Source of the DNA: Lithodes maja
Taxonomy: Eukaryota > Arthropoda > Malacostraca > Decapoda > Lithodidae
Length of the DNA stretch: 64,000 nucleotides
Assembly (NCBI GenBank): GCA_037953745.1
Contig: JBAKBP010007659.1
Span: 33,720-97,719, forward strand
Direction of reading: 5' to 3'
Made by a program: the position numbers and the translations under genes. Shown here in pieces: positions 1 through 12,400 of the stretch; the first letter of the stretch is position 1; every line of letters starts with the position of its first letter. The notes below the pieces were generated by a model, which saw only the letters and a program-made list of their open reading frames with translations, did not search any database and had not been told where the DNA came from.

Positions 1-230
1 TATAACATACTGAAAAAATTCAACTATCAAAGAAAGTTTTTTTTATTCGATTTTTATGTTTATAATTTGTTTATTTCGGCTGCACTATAGGGGCAAGCCT
101 AGTTTTTCTTCTATACCAAACGCTCAACTCCTGCTTTACGACCCAATACGCTGGGCTACAACCGCGAGCCAACAAGCACCAAGCGCAAAATACCATTCAA
201 ACTAAAGCAGGAGGCTACCCGTGTGTCAAT

Positions 231-3200
231 CTATCCAGGATCATCTACCCTCGAAAGACAATCTGCAATCACGTTGTCACAACCGGCAATATGGCATATG
301 TCCAGGTTATATTCCTGTAACATTAGCGACCACCTGGTCAGCCTCATATTCCGATTGTGAAACTGGTTCAAAAACTTGAGAGGGTGATGATCTGTGTAAA
401 TTACAACGACTGGACCATAGGCTGGAACATAGACCTCGAAATGCCTCAGTGCAAGTACAATTGCCAGCAGCTCTTTCTCGACAACAGAGTAGTTCTTTTG
501 ACTGAATTGAACTTCTTCGAGTAGAAACTAACAGGATGTTCCAGCCCATCATCGTCCTTTTCCACAAGGACGGCACCAGCCCCCACACCACTAGCCTCCG
601 TTGCTAGTTGGAAAGGTAGGCTAAAGTCAGGGGCCCTGAGGATCGGGTGAGTGCACAACAGGTGTTTTACTTCTCTAAACACCTTCTCACACTCAGGCGC
701 CCAATTGAACTTCTTATCCTTCCAGTTATCCTCCACCTGAGCTTGACTGTCCCGTTCTCCTTCTCCACCTTGACTGCTAAACGTCATCACAGGCACAGTG
801 AGAGGCTCAGGGGGGTGCCTCCCATACTCCTTCATGGGATTAACATGACATAACTGATTGCGCTTCCGTCTGTCTGGAGTGGCTACCAAGTAATCCAGGT
901 CCGATAGCTTCTCAACCACCCTATAAGGACCAGTGTACTTCGCGGATAAGGGGTGACCTACAAGGGGCAGTAGAATCAACACCTCCTGACCCACGTGAAA
1001 CTCCCTGAGTTCAACCTTGAGGTCGTACCTGTCCTTCATGAGGGCCTGAGAGCTAGTCAAATTACGGCCAGCCAACTCCAGACTGCGCAACATCCGTTCT
1101 CGACTGTTGAGGACACACTTGAGCATAGAACAAGGTTTTTCTGCGCCCTCCCATACTTCGTCAACCATATGGAGAGGCCCTCTGACACGGTGTCCAAAGA
1201 CGAGATCATTAGGGCTGAATCCCAAAATCTCCCCAGGTACCTCCCACACAGCAAACAAAACACATGGCAGGCCAAGATCCCAATCCCTCCCACTCTCAAA
1301 GCAACAACAACGAAGCACAGATTTCAAGGCTGAGTGCCATCGCTCTAACACACCCTGGCTCTCCGGATGATACGCAGATGACACAACCCCAACAATCCCA
1401 TGCTGCGGCATTGCTTGTACAAAGAGGCTAGAAGTGAAGTTGGGTCCCTGGACTGACTGAAGCCCCTGCGGGTAACCATACCGGGAAAAATACACTAGCA
1501 AGCTTCGGACCACCGTCTTCGCCGACCCATCTCTCATAGGGTACGCGTCAGGGTACCTCATTGCTACATCTCTCGACTGTGCAACACTGTCCTCCTTCAA
1601 CTCTTTCGTCTTTTTAAGCCCATCCTCTGCCTTTTCCACAACAGTTACTGGGTCTTCTTCAGACTCAATATTTGGTCCTAATACTGAGTCCCCGAGAAGG
1701 GCCGTTGATACTAAACTCTCAACCGCATCAACTTCCAACCCCTTCTCGGTACCCTTCCTCCGCTGATCTAAAGATTGTTGACCAGAATGTGACTCCCTGG
1801 ATGCAGGATCTCCGGTGACAACACACGCCATAGGCTGCACCGGACACTTCTCAACCCACTCCTGCTCCTCCCTACTCACGTCGGCCAGCTTCTCGGCAAC
1901 GACCAAGGGTGGAGCCTCAGAAGTAGGTCCCGCAAAGTCGTTGCCGAGAAGGAGGTCGACGCCCCCAACAGGTAACTTCTCCACAATTCCCACATCCAGG
2001 TCACGAGTCACACCATCAACTTCCACCTTCATTCTTACAAGCGGGTATGACCTTGTTGCATTAACTCCCTGAACCACAACCACCCGCGCCGCATATACAG
2101 GTTTACCAGTGAAATTTCTCAACAGTGTTTGCGATGCCCCAGTGTCACGCAAAATTCTCACCTCATGTCTTCTACCCCCCCACTCCACACAACCGAGTCC
2201 CCTGTGGTCACTAAAGGCATCACGGAGAGGGAATAAGCCTTCCGGATCCTTCTGCACTGGCAGTGTATTTACCTCGGAAGAAATGCCTCTAACAAACTCC
2301 GATGTCCTCTTGAACACTCCAATGCCGTGAGCAAAAGACACGGCTGCCGGAGGAGGTCGACTAGGGCACTCATTTGCCTTATGACCCTCCTGGTGGCAAC
2401 TAAAACACATAAATTTCGGTTTCGGCTTATACTGTGATGTAAAAGGCCCCTGACTTTTCACATACGGTGTGGTGTAAGGTTTGGATTCAGTTTTAGTTTC
2501 ATGGCTCTTCTGTTTAAATGTGTCATTGTTCCGGGGAGGGGGAGGATAACGGTCCTTAGCACTTGCATCGTACTTCTGTGAGGACCCGCAACCCCGAATC
2601 AACGACAGCCGTCGATCAGCCATTTCTGCTGCTTCGACTAGAGTTCTTGGGTTTTTCTCCTTCAAGTTCAAAGTTAGATCACCGCCCGTACTCTTAAAGA
2701 ACTGCTCCAACATCATTAACTGCTTAATTTCATCAAATGTTGTGACCTTCTCAGATCGGAGCCAGTTCCCCATAGCATCGGACAAGTCCCGGGCGTGTTC
2801 CAAAAAGGTGCTATCTCTTCCCTTAGTTACACCCCGGAACTTCAAACGGTACGTTTCTGGTTGCAATTCGTAAGCCCTCAGGACAGCCTCCTTGAGATCC
2901 TCATACACAATACATAACTCCAAAGGTAACGCATCGTAGGCTTTACGACCCTTGCCTATTAATCTAGAGGATACAAGTGCTGCCCATTTATTCTCTGGCC
3001 ACTGGTGTTCCTGGCACTTCTTCTCAAAGCGTGTGAAAAATTCTGTTACACCACTCTCATCAAACACCGGAACCAGTTTCAATAAGTGCGAGAGAGACTG
3101 CTCATGAACACGGTTACCAGCCCCAAGTCGCTGTCCCGTTGTCTCTACTCGCGACTTCTCTACGTCCATGTCGGCACAGTACCTAGTCGACTCTAAATCA

Positions 3201-3814
3201 GCTTGGATTTTTGCTAGCTTGGCTCTTTCTTCTATCTTGGCTAATTCTAATTGCTGCTGAAGCTCACCTGCCCTGCTAGCCTTTCTCTCTTCGATCTTAG
3301 CTGATTCTATTTGCTGCTGATGCTGAAGCTTAGCTAATTCGAGCTTAAACAATAATTCTGGAGATAACCCTTGAGGAGGTGAAGGTGCTACAATGTTTGA
3401 AATTACCGGTGGTCCCCCCAGGGGCAACCCACCCAGCCAGTCACCACCCAACTGCGGAAGCGTACCCGGGGTCGGCAAACTACTGGGATGGCTGGGAGTC
3501 GAGTGTAGGGGAAGCATGGCCGAAGGACTCTGAGCACTCAACCCATCTCGCTCACCAGTCACCCTGCCCAGTACACACGTTATCAAGTTATCCCTGGTCA
3601 TGCTGCTAGTAACCGCATGACCGATAGCTGTGGCCAGGCATTGAAGACCGTACCGATTCACACCCTCCAACCGCTCGGCAGTAACAGGCCATTGCAAAAA
3701 TATCCTAGCATCCTCCTCACAGTTCACCTGATTAACCATATCATCATACTGCTGTTCCTCAGTTTCGACATTACGTACTGTGTCTCCATTCTCCTCTGAT
3801 CCGGTATAAGACAT
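231..3814 (-). pseudogene. gag-protease-integrase-RNase H polyprotein, internally deleted (copy A)
   Basis: The polyprotein starts at the ATG at 3814 (MSYTGS); a GTG three codons upstream is in frame but unlikely. Seen in order: a Gln/Glu/Lys-rich coiled-coil stretch (about 3200-3340), a retroviral-type Gag core (about 2600-3080), a CCHC knuckle (2363-2409), an aspartic protease with DTGAS (about 2118-2160), integrase from the second half of its core (about 1570 leftwards) through its C-terminal module, then directly RNase H (about 480-720). Integrase precedes RNase H. RT and the front of integrase are missing, with deletion junctions near 1571-1600 and 718-722, both in frame. The second integrase catalytic Asp is Val (1451-1453) and the first RNase H Asp is Glu. 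A one-base loss near 500 shifts the frame; in the other frame RNase H can be followed to a stop at 231. Confidence 0.9.
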
Positions 3815-4013
3815 GATGCTCACAAAAATTTCTCACCACAATATTCAGAAAAGAAGCACCCCAAACTCTTATACCTCAATATACACACAAAAATTCTCGG
3901 AAATACTCAAAGGGCTATACTATGTTGCAAAAAAATATATATTCTTGCTGATCCCCGCAAAATATTCTCCAAAACAACAAATGTTCCCTGCTAATAAATG
4001 TAGGTTCACCAAA

Positions 4014-4031
4014 TCCTAGGTAAGGTCGCCA
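4014..4031 (-). other. tRNA primer-binding site of copy A
   Basis: In element orientation TGGCGACCTTACCTAGGA begins two bases (AA) inside the 5' LTR. Copies B, C and D have TGGCGACC at the same place, so the first eight bases are constant and the rest varies. A tRNA 3' end complementary to it would end GGTCGCCA; I cannot name the tRNA. Confidence 0.75.
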
Positions 4032-4033
4032 TT

Positions 4034-5837
4034 TGTTACGACTGGGGTTCAAATATATCAGGGCTCTTATTCATTGGACTAGTAATGGCATAAATGTTAC
4101 AACGGAAAGCGCTAGCTCCAACCTCTGATGTATATCCCCAGTGAACAAAGAACACAAATACTCTACAGAGTTCTATATGCAATAATAGGCTATCAAACTC
4201 TCAATAAATGTGCGTCTACTCTAGGCTTAATGTTATGTGAAAACAGCCTATTACTACCTATAACCGAAGGTGCTTGGTTATGGTATGCAAAGTAAGGTGG
4301 TAAGAGAAGTTACAGCTTACGTTACTTTAATCAATAAATGTCAAGCACTCCGGCATGAAAGAAAGTGCACTAAAGTCCTTCAACACTAACAAGGAATCTT
4401 CTTTAAATGTTAGATGCTATAAAGATGCTCGGATCGGAAATGGAACCCAAAAAGGCAGGCAGCGGAACAATGCTCGTGCAGGCTATGCACACAAAAAGGC
4501 AGAATATATAATGCCGTCGGAGCCAAGAATATCCTAAACACTACAACAATAATAATAATCGCCCCGACAATGCAGTATTCCTCTCAACAAAAAGAGCCTA
4601 AGTCGTTTGTGTCTCAATACATCAAACTAGGCTGCGAAATGCTTGTGTAATCATAAATGGGTATGCATAAAAAGAGTAATTAGGTTAATATACTTAATGT
4701 CTACTGTGACTGATAAAGTCTAGCTAGAGTCAATGATACGAGATACTGGTGCGCATGGCATGCTGCATAGCCTAGTGCAAATCTCAAGTCTGTGCGTCAA
4801 ATATTACGTTATAATGAAGGGTAGCTCTCTTGAGAAACCTTAATACCGAAGTATTAAGCGTTCTCCTGGCGTACCTCAAAGACAAACAATCGAGACTAGA
4901 ACAGTGCAGAATGGTATAGGCAAAAAACCCTCATTCGTGCATGCTCTACTCTCAATGGCACACAGACTAGAATTTACTCAATCAACTCCAGTTCTCAGGT
5001 ATGTCGTGCCGCTTTTACCTGAAGCCAGCACTCATAGGAAACAATACCTTATAATATCAGACTCCTAGTCTAGCATTATCTAATCCAGCAGAACACTAAT
5101 AACTAAAGGAAGCAGTACTAAACAATATAAATGCCAACCAATGCTTCGTGATCCACTTATCTTAACAACTAACATACATAGGTTATATCAGACCTTAACG
5201 CACAATACAACTGGCCAGCATTAAGCTGATTTTGCAGAGTTAACCAGAGGGGATATAATGTTAATAAAAAGGTGGTGAAAGATATGGAAAATGAGAGAGA
5301 TAGGCAGAGGAAAAGATTCTCAGGTGCGAAGCGGGGACAGATAGCAAGGGAAAAAAGATGGGTGCGTTCTAGAAACCAGATCTGAGGGAGAGAGTGGCGA
5401 GGAACTGTATAATTATATACTCGCACTAGCTCGAGCCGCGTGGGAAAAAAGCGGTTACAAGTCATCTAACCACTAGCAAGAGCTTGCAGCATGGTAAGGG
5501 CCTCTCTCCACCAACCCCCCGCGAGGCAGCCAGCCGTGACGTCATCGAGCGGGACAAAAAACACTGCGCGCCCCCTCTCACTCTGTTCTACTCTCTCTCT
5601 CTCTCCCAGATCCCATCATTACTAGTTAATGATAAAACATATACTTTACAATTAAATATATAAAGCCTTGACATGGGTGAAAACAAAGAGCCTTTCTGGA
5701 CTGCCCATGACACGAGCTTTCATATGAAATAAAGCACACTCTAATACATAAACTGTAGCCCCATCCACTGCCCTGGCGATCCTAGCGAGTCACTGTAGGA
5801 CAAGCCATGCGGTTCTAACGGAGTGGTTAACGTCACA
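4034..5837 (-). repeat. 5' LTR of copy A (1804 bp)
   Basis: Bounded by TGTTACG at 4034 and CGTCACA ending at 5837 on the plus strand, i.e. TGTGACG...CGTAACA in element orientation. The ends and length match the LTRs of copies B (1810 bp), C (1821 bp) and D (1856 bp), but the interior differs clearly from C and D, so A and B form one subfamily and C and D another. It contains a perfect cAMP-response-type palindrome at 5537-5544. The several short ORFs within it look like chance. Confidence 0.85.
5537..5544. promoter_or_regulatory. CRE-like palindrome TGACGTCA in LTR A
   Basis: A perfect TGACGTCA octamer sits in the U3 half of the LTR. The same octamer occurs in both LTRs of copy C (15392-15399 and 21719-21726), although the surrounding LTR sequence has diverged; copy D has TGACGTAA. 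CREB/ATF bZIP factors bind this site in animals. A role in element transcription is inference. Confidence 0.45.
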
Positions 5838-6421
<584 letters not shown>

Positions 6422-6576
6422 GTTGGTCGCCTTCCCAGGTTCTCAAACCAAAGTCCATCACTACTTTCTTAGACTTTGCACAGTCTACATTATCTTCGCT
6501 TTCATCTAAACGTATAAATTATGTCAATTTCCGGATCTTCCATCTTTTCTTACAACTTCCTCCAACACATTATTGA

Positions 6577-7046
6577 TTTTTCCCCTTCCTCCCATGTTCC
6601 AACGCTTTATTTAGTTTTCCCTTTCCTCCCATGTTTCAACGCTTTATTTAGTTTTCCCTTTCCTCCCATGTTTCAACGCTTTATTTAGTTTTCCCTTTCC
6701 TCCCATGTTTCAACGCTTTATTTAGTTTCCCTTTCCTCCCATGTTCCAACGCTTTATATAGTTTTCCCTTTCCTCCCATGTTTCAACGCTTTATTTAGTT
6801 TTCCCTTTCCTCCCATGTTTCAACGCTTTATTTAGTTTTCTCTTTCCTCCCATGTTCCAACGCTTTATTTAGTTTTCCCTTTCCTCCCATGTTCCAACGC
6901 TTTATTTAGTTTTTCCTTTCCTCCCATGTTCCAACGCTTTATTTAGTTTTCCCTTTCCTCCCATGTTCCAACGCTTTATTTAGTTTTTCCTTTCCTCCCA
7001 TGTTCCAACGCTTTATTTAGTTTTCCCTTTCCTCCCATGTTTCATT
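6577..7046. repeat. 36-bp minisatellite, 13 copies
   Basis: Thirteen head-to-tail copies of a pyrimidine-rich unit built around CCTCCCATGTTYCAACGC followed by TTTATTTAGTTTTCC. The period is 36-37 bp. Units fall into two variants, ATGTTCC and ATGTTTC, interspersed along the array, and the final unit diverges into ATGTTTCATTAG. There are no unique spacers. Confidence 0.95.
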
Positions 7047-7419
7047 AGCTTCTTACAACAACATGAATGAATATATATTCCCGTGCCACTTTCCTACTAG
7101 TCTCGCTTTGATTCCACCGCCTTACGTGTTTGCTGTCAAGAGCCAAAATTACAACCCACCTTTGGTTTGAGTGAAGTCTAATCCTGTCCTAATGAAGGTG
7201 AGAACGTCTGGTGCCTTAAATCAAGATTCCTGCACATAATAGAAGTACTGTACTGGAGACTTGCATGAATCGCGGTGTAATTATAACTGTCCAATAATTA
7301 ATGGTTCCACTATGATTGCATCTAAGTTATATTAGTGACCCTAAGTATTTTTGTTCCACTGCATTGAAATAATAAAATGTATGTGAGGATAAATTCGTAA
7401 GTAAATTTTGTTTTTTTGT

Positions 7420-7560
7420 GGACCTTTTTTTCCTTTATGTTTAGCACCATTAGTTTAGATATTTAAAGACAATCGCCCCATTACTTTGGCTATTTTAAGA
7501 CCATTCAGGCCCTTTAGGTGGGGATTTTTTCCTCCCCAGCGATAACGAGCCTGCACACAT
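7420..7560 (+). repeat. Dispersed repeat relic R, copy 1
   Basis: Shares a poly(T)-TTTAGC-CCATTAGTTT type core and the sequence GCGATA(A)CGAGCCTG with 43125-43275 (same strand); a reverse-complement relative lies at 25250-25370. Inside is a roughly 40-bp subrepeat: CCATTAGTTT and CCATTACTTT, each followed by a TTTAAAGAC or TTTTAAGACC run. The family is unknown; a LINE or SINE 3' end is possible. Confidence 0.45.
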
Positions 7561-9195
7561 CAAAACTTCGTTGTTTCGAAATGGTTAAAAAGTAACATAA
7601 CTCAGTACCGGTGTCGTCCTTTTCGTTATATTCTGGCAACAATAAGAATACTATATTCAGTCTCGAAAGGACCTCTAGCAATTAAGAAACCTCCTCTCTC
7701 ATTTATCCCTTTTAACTCCAACAAATCATTCGTAAGCTGCATAAAATCGTCTAAATACAGCTAAAGTAAGACAAATCAGACGTTACCGGTATTGAAGGAG
7801 TTAATATTCATGGCTGCGGATGAATATTTATATGCATGGTGTTGAATTTTTGATGGTGTTTCCTATTTTACAAAGAAATGCCTGGCTGTGTTTGTTTTTA
7901 CACGATAAACTGATTGTTAGAAAGTACTTCTCTGTTTAGGAGTATTTGTGTGTGCATGAGTGAGTATATGTGTGTTTGATAGTGTGGATGGGTGTGGTTG
8001 TATGTGTTATGCTAGACAAAACAGGTATTTGTGGATACTTCTAACGGGGAGAAACTAGGAGGTCTACAGTATATACAAATACAACATAAATACAAGGTGA
8101 GGTATGCAATTGGTAAAAATCAAAATTTTATTTATACACGAAAAATAAAGTCTCGCACAACGAAACGTTAAGTCATCATTAAATTAAGAGTTATAAATAC
8201 AGAACACAATAACATAAACAAATATCAAGTTTGCTTGTGTTAGGGCCATAATAGGTACGTGCTTGAATGTGAGTTAAATATATGCCCTGAATATAGAATG
8301 ATGATATCTATGAAATTAAATATTCTCGTAGGTTCTTAGTCTAAGTTTACCTATAAGCACAATGATATTAAAACAATATTCACATATAATAAAAATACAT
8401 GGACAATGGTGTTTTCGAATACTTGATATTAAGTTCACGGATATTTCGAGATACAATAGTCTAACTTGGCCCCATCTATACTGAAGTATGATTTATTTTC
8501 ATCCGACTCTTTATTAATATGATCACAGGGAATTATAATTATTCTATAGTCGAAAGTCACTAAATTATGATAAAATGTTCATGTCGTGTTGGTAGTGTCA
8601 GTGAACTTCTGATATTAAATATCTTTAGTTGCGTTGGAACTGTACCAGAGTGTCCGATCGTAAGCAAAGGCTATTAAATAGGGGATAATTAAGGATAGTA
8701 TATATATTGTGTATATGTATTGTTTTTCTAAAGAGCAAAATACTTGTAGCAAGTAAGGGACTCTAAAATTAGAGACACACTACGTTATTTTTATGTTAGT
8801 GACTTCCCGGGTGTCGATAAGGAACTTAGTTAATTTTCTCTTCTTGTAGGTGATGTCGAATTGTCTCAGAGTGGGTGTTATTGCCCGGTTGCACACCACG
8901 AGCTTTGAATTGGTACATGTGATTATCTACTCATTGCAGCTCCTCTTCTTGCCAGGTTTCACACCACAGGTTTTGAATTGTGATTTTGAATTATGAATTG
9001 TTTCTCTGGTGATGCCGGTCTCATGCACAGCATATGAGCGAGGTGCCTCACAGGTAACACAGGTGTCACTTTCACACATGACTTGTGAGCAAGGTGCCTC
9101 ACAGGGTGGCCAGTCTCACGCTTGGCACACTTATGTTTCCACATAAGTAAGGTAGCTAAGTTATAAGCAGCCTAGTGAGGATCAATATATAGGTT

Positions 9196-9227
9196 CTTGC
9201 TTGTTTTCCTTTGTACTCGTTTGTACT
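9196..9227 (+). repeat. Isolated LINE-B-like 3' tip
   Basis: About 32 bases (TTGCTTGTTTTCCTTTGTAC then TCGTTTGTACT) match, with few differences, the extreme 3' end of the LINE-B copies at 28632-28660 and 29781-29805 and the reverse complement at 30010-30040 and 55491-55520. No other LINE-B sequence adjoins it. It may be an extremely 5'-truncated insertion. Confidence 0.4.
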
Positions 9228-9367
9228 ACCCACGCAATCGCCGTGTGTGATCGTAAATCCGCAGGGGCTGGAAATCCCCACTTCCGAGAAATACTCCTCC
9301 ACGGAAGCACAGAAGCAAATCTGTCTCTCAACGCTTAGTATTCTATATGTGTACACACACACACACA

Positions 9368-9376
9368 CACACACCT
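9368..9376. repeat. Target-site duplication of LINE-A copy 1, left
   Basis: CACACACCT here is repeated exactly at 13631-13639, on the other side of LINE-A copy 1. The left copy is the end of a longer (AC)n run of about 9352-9375. Because the motif is simple, part of the match could be chance. Confidence 0.55.
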
Positions 9377-9419
9377 GGTGATCCTGGTGATAAGTTGAGG
9401 ACGTCTGGTCGTCCCTCGG

Positions 9420-12400
9420 TCATGCTGATGCACCACCGCCAGTAGTAGTCATCCACCGCTCGTCCCCGTCCCCAGTGGAAGACACGGGGGCAAGGGGACC
9501 AGTCGATGGACTGTCCATGGTAGACAGATCGGTAATAAAATTACCGTCTGCCCTCATCAGGGCAAGCTGATCAGGAATGCTGTTACTCAGTGCCCTGATG
9601 TCGTAGTGGGGCATTTTTGGCTGGTTAGGGACACTTTTGAGGAACCTGTCCAGCACCCTCTTGAACTGGTCAGCCGAGGAGCACTCTGCATCACGCACAT
9701 ATCTTGGCAGTGCGTTAAAGAGTGTTGGGCCCCGGTATGATATTGAGGTCATTCTCTGAGTCAACACTCTGGCCAAGGCTCTATTATTGATGTTTCCCAA
9801 TTCACAGAGCTTGCCTCGCCTCTTGCTGATTTTCTCACTTATTTTCGACTCATTGTTTAAGTTTGGGACATGGCCATTTAGCATTTTCCAAACGTAGATT
9901 ATGATGTACCGCTCACGCCGTCGCTCTAACGAGTACAATTCAAGTGCTTTAAGTCTTCCCCAGTAATCGAGATGTTGCACGGAGGAGATCTTGTTTGTAA
10001 ATGTACGTTGGACGCCTTCAAGTGATTGTCGTTCTCCAACCCTCCACGGGTCCCAGAGTTGGCAGCAGTACTCGAGGATTGGCATTATTAGAGATTTGCA
10101 TAATATTATCATTGATTTTTCTTCCCTTGTGGCAAACGTACGTAGAATCCAACCCATTTGATTGCGAGCAGAACGGACTATGTCTTGGATGTGTTTGGTA
10201 AATGTTGCATCACTGCTTATTGTTACCCCTAGATCTTTAATATTGGCCACTGAATTGATACTGTTTCCATCATAGGTTGAGTACACAGTATTTTCTTTTA
10301 GTTTGATATCAGGTCCATATCTAATGAGGTCAAATTTGCAGCTATTAAAAGACATGTTATTATTTTCCGCCCAGTGGTACAGCACATTCAGATCCTGCTG
10401 GAGTGATGCTGCATAGTTCTCATTCTTCACTCTTCCAGACACCCGTGTATCGTCGGCAAAAGATGAAACTCGAGCCATCTGAACCTCAGCATCTATGTCT
10501 GACAAGAGTATTAGGAACAATATTGGTCCAAGAATAGAACCTTGGGGAACTCCACTGGTCACGTTTGAATCTGTAGACACACATCCACCAACTGCTACAG
10601 ACTGGACTCTATCTCTGAGGAAGGCACTTATCCAACGTCCTACGCGTCCACTGATCCCGAGTTTCCGAATCTTATGGAGGAGGACGTCATGGTCGACTTT
10701 ATCAAAGGCCTTCTCGAAGTCAAGGTACACCACATCCAGGTGTGCTCCATCCTCCAGTGTTTTCAGAATATAGTCATGGTGCTCCAGCAATTGAGACAAA
10801 CAGGACCTCCCCCCTCTGAAGCCATGTTGTCCATTGTTCATCTTATTGTTGTTTTCTAAGAAAAACACTATTTGCTTACTGATAACTTTCTCAAATATCT
10901 TAATAATGTGAGAAGTCAGTGCAATCGGTCGGTAGTTCTTGGGTAGGGATCTTGGTCCTCCTTTGTAGATTGGGGTAATCTTTGCAGTCCTCAATAACAT
11001 TGGTACCTCTCTCATAGATGCCTTCCACAGCATGTATAGTGGGACTGAAATCTCTGAAGCGCACTCTTTCAGGAGGATTGCTGGAAATTGATCGGGTCCA
11101 GCCGCAGAGTTTGCTTTAAGCTCACCTATTGCTTCAACAATATCACTTGGTTGTAAGTAGATGTCCTCCAGTTGAGGTGGCTGCCCAATAGAATTGAAGA
11201 AAATATCTGGGTCATTGATTCTGTGCATCTCTTTTGGCTGACTAAATACTTTTTCGTATTGACCTCTCAGTGTCTCGCAGATCTGTTGTGGATTGCTGAT
11301 GACTTTTCCATCTGTGGCGACGAGAGGACCAATACTTGCTTTCACTGTGGCTCGTTTCTTAACATACTTGAAGAAATACTTATAGTTTGTCCGAATGGCT
11401 TCAACCGCAGGTTTCTCATCTTTGGCTCTTTCGTTCCTGTGGGACTCCCTCGGCTGTTCCTCCAGTTGTTTCACCTTGTCCTGCATGCTTCTTCTGTCAT
11501 GGTCATTGTTACAAGTTTTTATTCTGGAGTTTAGTTTGCTCCTTTTCCTCATGATTGTTTTCCTCTCACGTGGGATGGTTGCTTTGTAGCAGGCCTTCCG
11601 GAGAGGAGTATACTTTTTTACAATCTTGAGGGTAGTTGAGATGATTGTGTTGTACTTTTCATCAACTGAAGCACTTTCAATTTCAGTCTGCCAATCAACT
11701 TCACCTAGCTCATATTTAATACTGGACCAGTCAACTTTGTTGTTGAAGAAATTCAGGTCTCCAAAATTGATTTCTGGCTTTGCAGTTGGTTCCATGACTT
11801 GAGAGGACTTAATTCTTCTAATGTTGGAGGTAATCTTAATCAGGTTGTGGTCAGAAAGGATTGTCTGCTCTACTACCGCCTCATGGACAAGTTCATCATT
11901 GTTTGTAAATACGAGATCTAAAACATTTTCACCTCTTGTTGGTGAATCAATGACCTGGTTAAGGCACCACTGCTCAGCAAAGTTAAAAAGCAGCTCTGCC
12001 TGGACCCTGTCTTGTACAGTCCCACAGTGCATTGTTCTCATTTCTGGCCAGAACACATGTGGTAAATTAAAATTTCCAACCACAACTACTTCTGGCATTG
12101 GGTTTTGGAGGTTTTCAAATATATCATTTAATTTTGTTATGATGGGCCTGAAGTGTTGTGTCTCGCAAGCAGGTGGCCGGTAGAGGTTTACAAGGACCAG
12201 GTTTAAAGATGTAATGTGAAGGGCTAGTACCTCCACAAAGGAGTTTGACTCTCCCAGGAGCACTTTAGTAAGGGAGGCAAACTCCTCCAACACATAAGTT
12301 ATAACACCTCCTTTTTTTCTATTTAGGCGGTCAACTCTGAATGGTATAAGCTTTTCCATTTGGACTTCTGAGTCTCTAATTGTGTCGTTTAGGTGAGACT

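Larger units (their letters stand above)
1..5837 (-). mobile_element. Ty3/gypsy LTR retrotransposon, copy A (3' end outside window)
   Basis: The element runs right to left: 5' LTR (4034-5837), primer-binding site (4014-4031), a gag-pol remnant (231-3814), then about 230 bp of 3' untranslated sequence up to the window edge. Its 3' LTR must lie left of position 1. The internal sequence matches copy B (43466-52346) in the same orientation and, less closely, copies C and D. LTR ends read TG...CA in element orientation (TGTGACG...CGTAACA), as in the other copies. The base run after the LTR is ATAT (5838-5841), a possible half of a 4-bp target duplication. The copy is defective: pol has two internal deletions and a frameshift. 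Confidence 0.9.
7047..9367. other. AT-rich stretch with no recognised gene
   Basis: I see no coding region. Inside it are a relic of a dispersed repeat (7420-7560), a short imperfect duplication around 8880-8990 ending in TTTGAATTG, another near 9030-9110 around GGTGCCTCACAGG, and an isolated tail-like piece of LINE-B at 9196-9227. The (AC)n run of about 9352-9375 forms its right edge. Confidence 0.55.

Noticed and set aside
4034..5837. Reading the region 4034-5837 as a host intergenic region with small genes
   Set aside because: The ends, length and neighbouring primer-binding site identify it as an LTR.
6577..7046. Regularly spaced 36-bp repeats as a CRISPR array
   Set aside because: The units are directly head to tail with no unique spacers, in an otherwise eukaryotic retroelement-rich window.
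10001..12183. Plus-strand ORFs inside LINE-A
   Set aside because: They are antisense shadows of ORF2, which has clear RT and endonuclease motifs.
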